From Natrinema amylolyticum (GTDB taxonomy: Archaea > Halobacteriota > Halobacteria > Halobacteriales > Natrialbaceae), in contig NZ_JAIWPJ010000002.1 of the NCBI RefSeq assembly GCF_020515625.1, positions 682,001 to 746,000 on the forward strand: a stretch of DNA of 64,000 nucleotides, in the 5' to 3' direction. A program made the position numbers and the translations under genes. The notes beneath the pieces were generated by a model. That model searched no databases, was not told where the DNA came from, and saw nothing but the letters and a program-made list of their open reading frames with translations. Shown one piece after another: positions 1-8,530 of the stretch (the stretch's first letter is position 1; each line of letters opens with the position of its first letter).

Positions 1-1119
1 CTCCTCTTACTGATGGCGGGGTGTGTCACGCTGCCGAATAGCGGCCCCACGCTGTCGGACCTCGAGCGAGAGATCACCGCGGCCGAGCCGCCCGACGAAA
101 TCTCTGCGACGGTCGAGGATCGTCGGACGGTCGACGGCGAGACGACCCGGTACACCGAAACCGTCTGGCTCCGAGCCGACGGCGCGAGCCGGGTCGAAAC
201 CAGTCCCACCGACCGCGACGCCGGCACCGTCATCGTCGACGACGGCGATCGACGCTGGCACTACGACGCTGCCCACGACTGGGCGACGCGTCTCGAGACC
301 GACCCGGACGCAACGCCGTATCTCGAGGGGCTGTACGCACAGCAGGCACGGTATTTCGAGGCCTACGAGATCGCGGCGGTCGAAGAGGCGACCGTCGACG
401 GCCGAGTGACCTACCACGTCACGTTCGATCCGCCGGCCAACGAGACTATCGAGCGGTCGATCAGCGTCCTGATCGAGGACACCGAGTACGTCGTTCCGCT
501 GGCGACCAGCGAGCGCGAAGCCGCCGACCGCAGCGCCGACCGCATCGAGGTCTGGTACGATCAGGAGACGCTGTTCCCGGTCAAACAGGCTATCGAGGGC
601 GACGGCGTGACGCTCGAGCGGACCTACCGAAACGTCTCGGTCGACGGTGAGATCGACGACGAGCGCTTCGCGTTCGACCCAGCGACGGACGGGAACGGAA
701 CCGACGTCGAGAGCGTTACACTGCCGTCGATCGACTCGTACGAGAGCGTCGAGGCAGCCGATGAGAGCGTGCCGTTCGCGGTCGCCGAACCGCCGGCCGA
801 CGCGGTGCCCGAGTCGGTCGAACGCGACTCGATCACGAGGTACGAGTTCCCCGACGAAAACCGAACGCAGGTGTCGATCCGGTATCGGACGCCGACCGAC
901 GAGACGGTCTCGGTCACGACGAGCGACGGGCCGCGGCGGTTCGCGACCGGCGGCGACGCGGTCGCGGTCGGAAACACGACGGGGACCATCGCCGAGACCG
1001 ACGAGGGGACGGAACTGCAGTGGTCGTGTGGGGACCGCTACTATTCGGTGTTCGCCGGGCACGCCCTCGACGACGGGACCGCACTGCGAATCGGCGAATC
1101 GCTCTCGACAGGCTGTTAA
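1..1119 (+). CDS. LolA/RseB-like lipoprotein, 5' end cut by window
   Basis: This is a secreted lipid-anchored protein of unknown function. The reading frame is open from the first base and reads L-L-L-L-M-A-G-C, the end of a lipoprotein signal peptide with lipobox LMAGC, so the true start lies just outside the window. The mature part resembles the LolA/RseB/DUF4367 superfamily: it has repeated acidic beta-strand-like segments, a W-x-Y-D motif near residue 80, and the block DQETLFPVKQ near residue 185. A C-terminal domain has a WSCG motif and ends in Cys. It is a tandem paralogue of the next gene (same blocks in the same order) and of a third copy at 19591-20739. In bacteria this fold binds lipid or lipoprotein, but that role is not established in haloarchaea. 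Expected location is the outer face of the membrane. Confidence 0.8.
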   Translation, partial: LLLLMAGCVTLPNSGPTLSDLEREITAAEPPDEISATVEDRRTVDGETTRYTETVWLRADGASRVETSPTDRDAGTVIVDDGDRRWHYDAAHDWATRLETDPDATPYLEGLYAQQARYFEAYEIAAVEEATVDGRVTYHVTFDPPANETIERSISVLIEDTEYVVPLATSEREAADRSADRIEVWYDQETLFPVKQAIEGDGVTLERTYRNVSVDGEIDDERFAFDPATDGNGTDVESVTLPSIDSYESVEAADESVPFAVAEPPADAVPESVERDSITRYEFPDENRTQVSIRYRTPTDETVSVTTSDGPRRFATGGDAVAVGNTTGTIAETDEGTELQWSCGDRYYSVFAGHALDDGTALRIGESLSTGC

Positions 1120-1171
1120 TGCCGTCCGGAACCCGACACAATAATACATACCGGTGAGAGACACTCGAAAG

Positions 1172-2314
1172 ATGACACGACTGGGTCCGGCGCTGGGGCT
1201 CGCCGTCCTCGTCGTTCTGGCGGCGGGCTGTGTCACGCTTCCGGGCGGCGAGCGCGGTTCGACGCCGACCGCGGCGGAACTCGAAGCGCAGATCGACGAC
1301 GTCGACCCGCCGAGCGCTGCCACTGCGACGCTGGTGTCCGAGCGCGGTGATACCGTCGCGTACACCGAGGAGATGTGGCTGCGAGACGACGGTGCCACCA
1401 GGACGGAAACGACCGACGGTCGGTTCCGCAACGTCAACGACGGCGAGTGGGCCTGGTTCTACGACGTCGGTGCCGACCGAGTGACGGTGATCGACGCGAA
1501 CCGAACGCCGGACAGTCACTTCGCGTATCTCTACGACACGCAACGGACGTACTTCGACGAACTGGACGTCACCGCCATCGAGGAGGCGACGATCGACGGC
1601 CGTGAGACCTACCACGTCACGTTCGAGCCCCCTCGAGACGAGACCGTCGATACCGACATCACCGTCCTCGTCGGTGACACGGAGTTCGTGATTCCGCTCG
1701 AGACGAGCGAGACCGACGAATCCGCTGCTCCCGTCGCGGACCGGGTCGACGTCTGGATGGATCAGGAGACGCTGTTCCCGGTCAAACAGGAACTCGAGGG
1801 CGAGGGGATCGACCGAACGTGGACCTACACGGACCTCTCGTTCGGTGACGATATCGACGACGACCGCTTCGCGTTCGAACCTCCCGAAGACGCCGTCGTC
1901 GTCCAGAACGTGCATCCGTACGGCCGCTCGGTCGATTCGATCGCCGCCGCCGAGTCCGAGACGAACCTCACGGTCACCGAGCCGGCCCACCTCCCCGCGG
2001 ACCTCGAGCGCGACGAGATCGAGGTCACGCCGTCCCTCTCCGGGAACGCGACGACGGCCACGCTCCGGTACGCGGACGACGACCGGCGAACGATCCTCGT
2101 GAGTACGACCACGACGACGCGGCTGCCCGACGGAACCGGTGAGCCGATGACCGTCGGCGACCGGTCGATGACGAAAGTCGAGAGTCGGTTCGGGACCCAA
2201 CTCGCGTGGACCTGCGGTGAGCAGACGACCACCGTCTTCGCGACGTCAGAATTCGATCTCGAGACGGCGGTCGCGGTCGCGGAATCGATCGAGTGCGGAT
2301 CGGACTCGCGGTGA
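1172..2314 (+). CDS. LolA/RseB-like lipoprotein, tandem paralogue
   Basis: This is a second lipid-anchored surface protein (380 aa) with the same architecture as the gene 50 nt upstream. I chose the ATG at 1172 over an in-frame GTG at 1154 because it gives a compact signal peptide, MTRLGP followed by a hydrophobic stretch and the lipobox LAAGC. Shared blocks with the first copy include T-x-E-x-x-W-L-R near residue 70, DQETLFPVKQ near residue 200, D-D-x-R-F-A-F, and a W-T-C-G motif in the C-terminal domain. No enzyme residues are recognisable. The two genes are probably co-transcribed. Family membership in the LolA-like superfamily is inferred from the pattern of motifs, and the function is unknown. 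Confidence 0.8.
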   Translation: MTRLGPALGLAVLVVLAAGCVTLPGGERGSTPTAAELEAQIDDVDPPSAATATLVSERGDTVAYTEEMWLRDDGATRTETTDGRFRNVNDGEWAWFYDVGADRVTVIDANRTPDSHFAYLYDTQRTYFDELDVTAIEEATIDGRETYHVTFEPPRDETVDTDITVLVGDTEFVIPLETSETDESAAPVADRVDVWMDQETLFPVKQELEGEGIDRTWTYTDLSFGDDIDDDRFAFEPPEDAVVVQNVHPYGRSVDSIAAAESETNLTVTEPAHLPADLERDEIEVTPSLSGNATTATLRYADDDRRTILVSTTTTTRLPDGTGEPMTVGDRSMTKVESRFGTQLAWTCGEQTTTVFATSEFDLETAVAVAESIECGSDSR

Positions 2315-2409
2315 GCCGGTCGTACCCGTGCTCGAACTGTAACGGTCGTGCCCATCTCCGAGACTGCGACGCTGCGAAAAGATGACCCGTGAGACGATCG
2401 CTGTCGGCT

Positions 2410-3345
2410 CTACGTGTGTCGGTCGAGCAGGTCGTAGCTGCGTTCCCACTCGGCGTCCTCGTCGAAGTAGCGCTCGGCCAGCGGCTGGTCCGGGAGCTCG
2501 CCGACGGCGGATTTCTCTTCCTGGTAGGACGGCCGGTCCTCGTCGACGTAGTAGCGGCCGGTCAGAACGGTCCCCTCGTTGAGGACGTCCTCGGTCTCGT
2601 ACATCATCTCGGCGGCCTCGCGCCGGTCGGTGACGTCGAAGTCGTAGTCGTCGGACTCCTGGACGTCGATGTACGGGACGTACTGACGCGCGTCCTTGTT
2701 CCAGGTCGGACACTGGGTCAGGAAGTCGACGTGGGCGAAGCCGTCGTGTTCGATGGCCTCGGCGATGATCTCCTTCGCCTGATTCGGGTTGACCGCGGCG
2801 GTGCGGGCGATGTAGCTCGCGCCGGCGGTCAGCGACTGCGAGAGCGGCCGGATGGGCGTCTTCGCGCTGCCCGACGGCTGGGTCTTGGACTTGTGACCCT
2901 TCGGGCTCGTGGGCGAGGTCTGGCCCTTCGTCAGGCCGAAGATCTCGTTGTTGAACACGATGTAGGTCATGTCGTGGTTCTCCCGGGCCGTGTGGATGAA
3001 GTGGTTCCCGCCGATTCCGTAGCCGTCGCCGTCACCGCCCGCGGCGATGACCTCGAGGTCGGTATTGGCGAGTTTGGCGGCGCGGGCTACGGGCAGCGAA
3101 CGGCCGTGGATCGTGTGGAACCCGTAGGTATCGAGATAGCTGTTCAGCTTACCGGAACAGCCGATCCCGGTGACGGTCAGCACTTCTTCGGGGGTCTTGC
3201 CGACTTCCGGCAGGGCCTGTTTCAGTGACTTCAGGACCCCGAAGTCACCACAGCCCGGACACCAGGTCGGCTGCGGTTCGACGCTGGGGGTGAACTCGTC
3301 CCGGTCGATCTCCCGTTCCTCTCCGATTGCGTTGAATGCACTCAT
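2410..3345 (-). CDS. korB: 2-oxoacid:ferredoxin oxidoreductase, beta subunit
   Basis: This is the thiamine-diphosphate subunit (311 aa) of a CoA-dependent 2-oxoacid:ferredoxin oxidoreductase, which converts pyruvate or 2-oxoglutarate to the acyl-CoA and reduces ferredoxin. It shows CPGC at residues 29-32, Cys63 and a Cys near 213, the pattern that ligates the single 4Fe-4S cluster of the two-subunit halobacterial enzymes. The ThDP/Mg motif GDGDG is at 104-108, with N-N at 132-133. No separate ferredoxin domain is present. It lies 3 nt downstream of the alpha subunit gene and is surely co-transcribed with it. Whether the substrate is pyruvate or 2-oxoglutarate cannot be decided from motifs; the two-subunit form with this sequence pattern is often annotated as Kor. 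Confidence 0.93.
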   Translation of the reverse strand: MSAFNAIGEEREIDRDEFTPSVEPQPTWCPGCGDFGVLKSLKQALPEVGKTPEEVLTVTGIGCSGKLNSYLDTYGFHTIHGRSLPVARAAKLANTDLEVIAAGGDGDGYGIGGNHFIHTARENHDMTYIVFNNEIFGLTKGQTSPTSPKGHKSKTQPSGSAKTPIRPLSQSLTAGASYIARTAAVNPNQAKEIIAEAIEHDGFAHVDFLTQCPTWNKDARQYVPYIDVQESDDYDFDVTDRREAAEMMYETEDVLNEGTVLTGRYYVDEDRPSYQEEKSAVGELPDQPLAERYFDEDAEWERSYDLLDRHT

Positions 3346-3348
3346 TGG

Positions 3349-5253
3349 TCAGTCACCTGCTGCGGGTTCGATTCGCACCTGTGCGGTGGGTTCGCGGTCA
3401 TCGTCGGCGAGGTTGACTTCGTAGCCCTCGACGACCTCGGCGGGTTCGAAGGGGTTGCCGTTGTACTTCAGCAGACTGGTCATCTTCTCGCCGAACCGGC
3501 CCAGTTCCTTCTGGATCAGTCCGCGGAACTGTGCGGTGGCGTTCATCTCGACGACCATCGCCTCGTCGACGCTCTCCAGGAACTCGGTCACTTCGGTCTC
3601 GGGGAACGGCATCATGTCGGAGACGCTCATTCCCTTTACGGAGTGGCCGCTCTCGTTGAGCCGTTCGACGGCCTCGTGGACAGCACCGTGACTCGAGCCC
3701 CACGTGATGATCCCGTACTCGGCGTCGTCGTCGCCGAAGTAGGTCTGATTCGACTCGTGTTCCTCGTTGAGTTCCTCGCGGATGGAGTCGAGTTTCTCGA
3801 TGCGCCGCGTCATCTGGGCGACGCGGTTGTCGGGGTCTTCGCTGATGTGACCGACGGGCGAGTGCTCGTTACCGGTCGCGAGGTAGCGGCCGCCCTTTTG
3901 GCCGGGCAGCGACCGCGGAGCGACGTTGTTCTCGGCGTCCTCGTAGTTGAACCGTTTGAACTTGCCGCTCGCGTCGTGGGCCGCTTCGGCGAGCTCGTCT
4001 TCGGTCAGCGTCGAGCCCAGATCCGGTTTCGGCTCGCGGTCGAAGAACTCGACGTCGACGTTCTTGTTCTCGCCGGAGAGCTTCTGATCGTAGATGACGA
4101 TCGCCGGAAGCTGGTAGTCCCAGGCGATCTCGAAGGCCAGTCGGGTCTGCTCGTAGGCCTCCTCGATACTACTGGGGGCGAAGACGACTCGAGAGGAGTC
4201 GCCCTGGCTCGTGTAGAGGACGAACTCGAGGTCGCCCTGTTCGGGTTTCGTCGGCATCCCGGTCGAGGGGCCGGCCCGCATCGATTCGACGAGGACGAGC
4301 GGCGTCTCGGTCATCTCCGCCAGCCCGAGCGGTTCGGACATCAGCGCGAAGCCACCGCCGGAGGAGCCGGACATGGCCTTCGCACCCGCGTGGCTCGCAC
4401 CGAGTGCGAGCGCCGCGGCGGCAATTTCGTCTTCGACCTGTTCGGAGACACCGCCCATGTCGGGGAAGTTCTGCGCGAGAATGGTGAACACGTCCGTCCA
4501 CGGCGTCATCGGGTAGCCGGCGATGAATCGGCAGCCGGCGTCGATCGCGCCGTAGGCGATCGCGTTCGAGCCCGACAGCAGCGCCTGCTCGGTCTCGTGA
4601 GAGCCCTCGGGCGCTCGCAGGTCGTGCTCGAACTCGTACTCCTCCCGGGTCGTCTCGTAGGCCTCGTGAAGGATCTCGAGGTTCGCCTCGAGGACGTCGC
4701 CGCCCATGGCGTCGGACATCAGGTCCTCGATGTGCTCGAGGTCCATGTCTAGCAGCGCCGCCGTCACGCCGACACCGGCGGTGTTGCGCATGACCTCGCG
4801 GCCGTGTTCCCGCGCGAGTCCGCGCAGATCCATCGGGAAGACGTGCCAATCGTTCTCCTCGGCGCGGGCCTCGAGATCGATCGCTTCGACGTCTTCCTCG
4901 CTGATGAGGCCCTCGTCGTAGACGATGATCCCGCCCTCGCGGAGGTCGTCTAAGTTCTCCGAGAGGGGTTTGATTTCTTCGTTCCCGTAGTAGGCCTCTT
5001 CCTGCGGGTTGCGGGCGAAGGAGTCGCCCAGCGAGAGCAGGAAGTTGTAGCCGTCACCGCGTGACTGTACCTCTCGGTCTGCAGCCCGGATTTCGACGTA
5101 GGTGTGGCCACCGCGGATCCGCGACGGATAGTGGCGGTGTGTAAACACGTCGAGTCCCGAGCGCATCAGCGCCTTGGCAAAGTTCTGGCTCGTCGAGTCG
5201 ATCCCGTCGCCGGAACCGCCCGCGATTCGCCAGATAAGTTCGTCGCTGCTCAT
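3349..5253 (-). CDS. korA: 2-oxoacid:ferredoxin oxidoreductase, alpha subunit (gamma-alpha fusion)
   Basis: This is the large subunit (634 aa) of the ferredoxin-linked 2-oxoacid oxidoreductase. The N-terminal 200 residues are the gamma domain (IAGGSGDGIDST near the start, then SRIRGGH). The rest is the pyrimidine-binding alpha domain with the Y-P-M-T-P-W motif and SGSSGGGFALM, and a C-terminal transketolase-like domain follows. I chose the ATG at 5253 (MSSDELIW) because it starts exactly at the conserved domain; an upstream in-frame ATG at 5355 would add 34 residues with no family resemblance. Gamma-alpha fusion is the normal form in halobacterial enzymes. The gene heads an operon with korB. 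Its promoter lies in the AT-rich intergenic region shared with the divergent E2-OsmC gene. Confidence 0.93.
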   Translation of the reverse strand: MSSDELIWRIAGGSGDGIDSTSQNFAKALMRSGLDVFTHRHYPSRIRGGHTYVEIRAADREVQSRGDGYNFLLSLGDSFARNPQEEAYYGNEEIKPLSENLDDLREGGIIVYDEGLISEEDVEAIDLEARAEENDWHVFPMDLRGLAREHGREVMRNTAGVGVTAALLDMDLEHIEDLMSDAMGGDVLEANLEILHEAYETTREEYEFEHDLRAPEGSHETEQALLSGSNAIAYGAIDAGCRFIAGYPMTPWTDVFTILAQNFPDMGGVSEQVEDEIAAAALALGASHAGAKAMSGSSGGGFALMSEPLGLAEMTETPLVLVESMRAGPSTGMPTKPEQGDLEFVLYTSQGDSSRVVFAPSSIEEAYEQTRLAFEIAWDYQLPAIVIYDQKLSGENKNVDVEFFDREPKPDLGSTLTEDELAEAAHDASGKFKRFNYEDAENNVAPRSLPGQKGGRYLATGNEHSPVGHISEDPDNRVAQMTRRIEKLDSIREELNEEHESNQTYFGDDDAEYGIITWGSSHGAVHEAVERLNESGHSVKGMSVSDMMPFPETEVTEFLESVDEAMVVEMNATAQFRGLIQKELGRFGEKMTSLLKYNGNPFEPAEVVEGYEVNLADDDREPTAQVRIEPAAGD

Positions 5254-5564
5254 AGGTGGATCAGTGGCCAGTGGCCAACCGTACGCAGAATTTGCTCCAC
5301 GTGACCTAAAGACTTTGCTATAGATTACCAAGGAACTTTCGTGAAGAATGGACATCCTTTGAAGAATATGTATGAACGATCATTAGAATAGTCGGGAAAC
5401 TCGTTCATAATTGTCCACATTTGCCCAGTCGACCGACATCACCGATGGCGAGCCACTCGCGGTAATCGTCCCGAAGTGTTCGTTGGGACGCCGTGCTTTC
5501 CCGCCGCCGACCGGCGGTTTCGACGAGCGATACCTTTTACACTCGTTCCATGGTACTCCGTCGC
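5254..5564. promoter_or_regulatory. divergent promoter region with 9-bp inverted repeat
   Basis: This 311-base gap lies between two divergent genes, korA (minus) and the E2-OsmC gene (plus). Bases 5300-5420 are clearly richer in A/T than the flanks. Within them TATGAACGA (5371-5379) and TCGTTCATA (5401-5409) form a perfect 9-bp inverted repeat with half-site centres 30 bp apart, about three helical turns, which is the geometry of a site bound by a dimeric regulator or by two dimers. A TATA-like CTATAG is at 5319-5324. No gene is visible in the gap. The operator role is inferred, not shown. Confidence 0.45.
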
Positions 5565-7394
5565 ATGAGTTACATCGTCCGAATGCCGAAGCTCGGGCTC
5601 GAGATGGAACGCGGGACGCTCCTCGAGTGGACCGTCGACGAGGGGGCGTCGGTCTCCGAGGGCGACCTGCTCGCCGAGGTCGAGTCGGAGAAGAGCGTCG
5701 CCGACGTCGAGGCCCGCGAGGACGGGGTTCTCCGGCGGACGTATCTCGAGGTCGACGAGTCGGTGCCGCCCGGGACGCCGATCGGAATCGTCGCGCCGGC
5801 CGAGAGCGATATCGGTGAGCTCGAGGCGGAGGCGACGGCCGATCTCGAGGCCAACGTGGCAGTGGAAGACGAGATCGAACTCGGCGGAGACGAGCGGACG
5901 GTCGGCTCGGCGTCTGGCGGGAGTGGAAGCAGTGCGAGAGGGGGGACGGAGGCGAGCGATAGCAAGGCTTCCCCTCGGGCGCGAGAGCGAGCAGCGGAGC
6001 TGGACGTGGATCTCTCGACGGTCGAGGGGACCGGCTATCAGGGGGCGATCACCGAAGACGACGTCGAACGAGCGGCCGCCGAGGCTCCGACCGAGAGCAG
6101 CGATCCCGACGCGTCGCCGCGGGCGCGCAAACGCGCCGAGGAACTCAGTGTCGACCTCGCGACCGTCGAGGGAACCGGCTATCAGGGGGCGATCACCGAA
6201 GCGGACGTCGAAGCGGCCGCGGCGGAGACCGGCGGCGCGAGCCGGACCCTCGCGGACGAGCGCCCATTCGACGGAATGCGCCGGACGATCGCCGCCCGCT
6301 TGAGCGAGAGCTACCGCGAGGCCGTTCACGTGACCGTTCACCGCGAGGCCGACGCCGAGGCGCTGCTCGCCGCCGCCGACGCCGCGGACGAAGCCCTCGA
6401 GGCCGACGTCTCGGTTCAGGACATCCTCCTCCGGGCCGTCTCGGCGACTCTCGAGGCACATCCCTCGTTCAACGCCACGTTCGAGGACGGCGTTCACAAC
6501 CGCTGGGAGGAACACAACGTCGGCATCGCCGTCGACGTCGAACAGGGGCTCATCGCCCCGGTGTTGCCGGACGTGGGGGGAAAGTCCCTCGCGGAGATCG
6601 CTGACGGGCGACGGGAACTCGTCGACCGCGCGACGAGCGGCGACTACACGATGGACGACCTGCAGGGCGGGACGTTCACCGTGACGAATCTCGGTGTCCT
6701 CGGCGTAGAGTCGTTCGATCCGATCATCAACCCGCCGCAGGTCGCCATTCTCGGCGTCGACGCCGTCGCGGAGCGGCCGGCCCGCGGCGCGGACGACGGA
6801 CTCGAGTGGCGGCGACATCTCCCGTTCGACCTCACGTTCGACCATCGGGTCGTCGACGGTGCGGACGCCGCCCGGTTCCTCGAGACGCTCGTCGAACGCG
6901 TCGAAGACCCGCGGCCGCTCCTCCCCGAGACCGTCGCCGCCGCGGCCGACCGAGCAGACGAGAGCGAGGCCGGTAGCGGGGACGAGACGGAGATGCCGGG
7001 TCGCACCGTCACCGCCACGAACCCGGCGGGAATGCGGGGCCGCATCGAAGCCGGGTCCTTCGAGTGGACGTACGACGAACCGGAATCGAGCGGCGGCACG
7101 GAGACCGGTCCGACCCCGGTCGACGTCTTCCTCGGCGGGCTCGCATCGTGTCTCTCGCTGAGCACCAGATATCAGGCGAACAAACGCGACGCGTCGGTCG
7201 ACGAGATCCGAGTCGATGCGGACGCGATGCCGGCGGCGGGGTCGGTCGAGCGGATCGAGGCGACGATCCGGATCGACGCCGACGCGGACGACGAGACCAT
7301 CGCGCGGATCGTCGACCTCGGCGAACGGGGCTGTCACGTCTCGGAACTGCTCCGCGAGGACCTCCCGCTGGACCTCTCCTGGGATCGCATCTGA
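5565..7394 (+). CDS. dihydrolipoamide acyltransferase (E2) with two PSBDs fused to an OsmC domain
   Basis: This is the E2 core of an acetoin/2-oxoacid dehydrogenase complex (609 aa), which moves an acyl group from lipoamide to CoA. I see a lipoyl domain (about 1-80, swinging-arm Lys43 in ESEKS), two near-identical peripheral subunit-binding domains (about 135-171 and 183-219, each with T-G-Y-Q-G-A-I-T-E), and the acyltransferase domain (about 228-460) with H427-R-V-V-D431-G. An OsmC-like domain (about 475-609) follows, with GPTPVDVFLGGLASC (Cys529) and GCHVSELL (Cys590), the two redox cysteines of that family. The ATG at 5565 starts at MSYIVRMPKLG; earlier in-frame starts lack homology. It converges on the AcoX-like/E1 genes, so the complex is encoded on both strands. 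No E3 gene is in the window. The OsmC fusion is unusual. Confidence 0.92.
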   Translation: MSYIVRMPKLGLEMERGTLLEWTVDEGASVSEGDLLAEVESEKSVADVEAREDGVLRRTYLEVDESVPPGTPIGIVAPAESDIGELEAEATADLEANVAVEDEIELGGDERTVGSASGGSGSSARGGTEASDSKASPRARERAAELDVDLSTVEGTGYQGAITEDDVERAAAEAPTESSDPDASPRARKRAEELSVDLATVEGTGYQGAITEADVEAAAAETGGASRTLADERPFDGMRRTIAARLSESYREAVHVTVHREADAEALLAAADAADEALEADVSVQDILLRAVSATLEAHPSFNATFEDGVHNRWEEHNVGIAVDVEQGLIAPVLPDVGGKSLAEIADGRRELVDRATSGDYTMDDLQGGTFTVTNLGVLGVESFDPIINPPQVAILGVDAVAERPARGADDGLEWRRHLPFDLTFDHRVVDGADAARFLETLVERVEDPRPLLPETVAAAADRADESEAGSGDETEMPGRTVTATNPAGMRGRIEAGSFEWTYDEPESSGGTETGPTPVDVFLGGLASCLSLSTRYQANKRDASVDEIRVDADAMPAAGSVERIEATIRIDADADDETIARIVDLGERGCHVSELLREDLPLDLSWDRI

Positions 7395-7498
7395 GAGGGC
7401 CGGTGTCGCGAGCCCGGCGACGGTGCTTCACATCGCCGGTCGCGAATCGTTACGTCCCGTCCGATCCCGCTTTCGCCTGCCCGATTCTGATTTCGTCC

Positions 7499-8518
7499 TC
7501 ACTCGTCCTCGATGAGAGAGTCGGTCATGTCGAAGCAGCCGGCGGCCGCGCCCGTCTCGAGCACGGCGTCGATGTCGACGAGTCGCGGCCCGTCCGAAAC
7601 GGGCGTCAGTTCGACGGTCGCGTCCGTGAGTTCGAGCTCTCGTTCGCCGTCAGCGCCGATGACCCCGTCCGGCACGTCGAACGTGACGGCGTCGTTCGGG
7701 CCGAGCCGTTCGGCCGACGCGACGCCGATCGTCGCGGTGACTCCCGGTGCGACGATCGATCGGACGGACCGCGACGCGTCCTCGGGGTCGGCGAGTCGGA
7801 GCGCGACGCCGCCCCGTTCGTCGGGTGCGAGCGACTCGAGGCCGCCCGCGACGGCCGGCAGTCCGATGTCGCCGGGACGGGCCCGCGAGACGACCCCGCC
7901 CCGAAGGTCGCTCGGATCGAGCAGCGCGCGAGTCCCGACGAACGACTTCGCGGAGACTTCCACGGCCGCGAGTCCGGTCAGCCGTCGCTCGCCGGTCGGC
8001 GTCTCGGCTCGAGCCTCGACCATTCCGTGTCGCGTCGTCACCGCCTCGGCCGGGACCGCGTCGGTCGCGACGAGCGCCGCCGCTGCGCCCGCGACTGTGC
8101 CGTCGACGGCCGACGGGACGACGGTGTTCGTTCCCGTCGAAACCGCGACGAGCGGGACGTCGCCGAGTTCGAGCGCGGCGTCGCGGGTCGTCCCGTCGCC
8201 GCCGAGGACGACCGCGACGTCGACCGCATCGCGGAACGCCGCCGCCGCTCGACGAGTATCGGTCGCGGTCTCTTCGACCGGCATCTCGAGCGTCGATGCG
8301 TCGATTTCCTCGGGGGCCTCCGCGACCGCGTGATCGGCGATCCCGGTCCGGTCCGGCATGACCAGGACCTCGAGCCGATCGCCCGCGACGGTCAGGCCGT
8401 CGAGAACGCACTCGGCGACCCGGCGCTTCGCGTAGTCGTCCACGACGCTCGCGCCGCCGGTGAGGCGGCGGATGTCGCGGCCCGCGGCGGGGTTGACGAG
8501 CAGACCGATGGTCGTCAC
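7499..8518 (-). CDS. AcoX-like protein, ATP-NAD kinase fold
   Basis: This 339-residue protein belongs to the NAD-kinase/AcoX group. It has the N-terminal nucleotide-binding start GLLVNPAAGR, the GGDGT motif at 106-110 that binds the phosphate chain in NAD kinases, and the S-T-G-T-N-T block that follows. AcoX genes in bacteria lie inside acetoin dehydrogenase operons and their biochemical job is not settled. Here the gene follows the E1beta gene by 12 nt on the same strand, which supports an acetoin-type role for the whole locus. It could alternatively be a true NAD kinase, but the operon position and divergent C-terminal half favour AcoX. Confidence 0.82.
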   Translation of the reverse strand: MTTIGLLVNPAAGRDIRRLTGGASVVDDYAKRRVAECVLDGLTVAGDRLEVLVMPDRTGIADHAVAEAPEEIDASTLEMPVEETATDTRRAAAAFRDAVDVAVVLGGDGTTRDAALELGDVPLVAVSTGTNTVVPSAVDGTVAGAAAALVATDAVPAEAVTTRHGMVEARAETPTGERRLTGLAAVEVSAKSFVGTRALLDPSDLRGGVVSRARPGDIGLPAVAGGLESLAPDERGGVALRLADPEDASRSVRSIVAPGVTATIGVASAERLGPNDAVTFDVPDGVIGADGERELELTDATVELTPVSDGPRLVDIDAVLETGAAAGCFDMTDSLIEDE

Positions 8519-8530
8519 GTGCGGGCCCCG

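Noticed and set aside
5493-5564. Longer N-terminus for the E2-OsmC protein
   Set aside because: The extra 24 residues are Arg/Ser-rich with no lipoyl-domain similarity, while the ATG at 5565 starts exactly at the domain.
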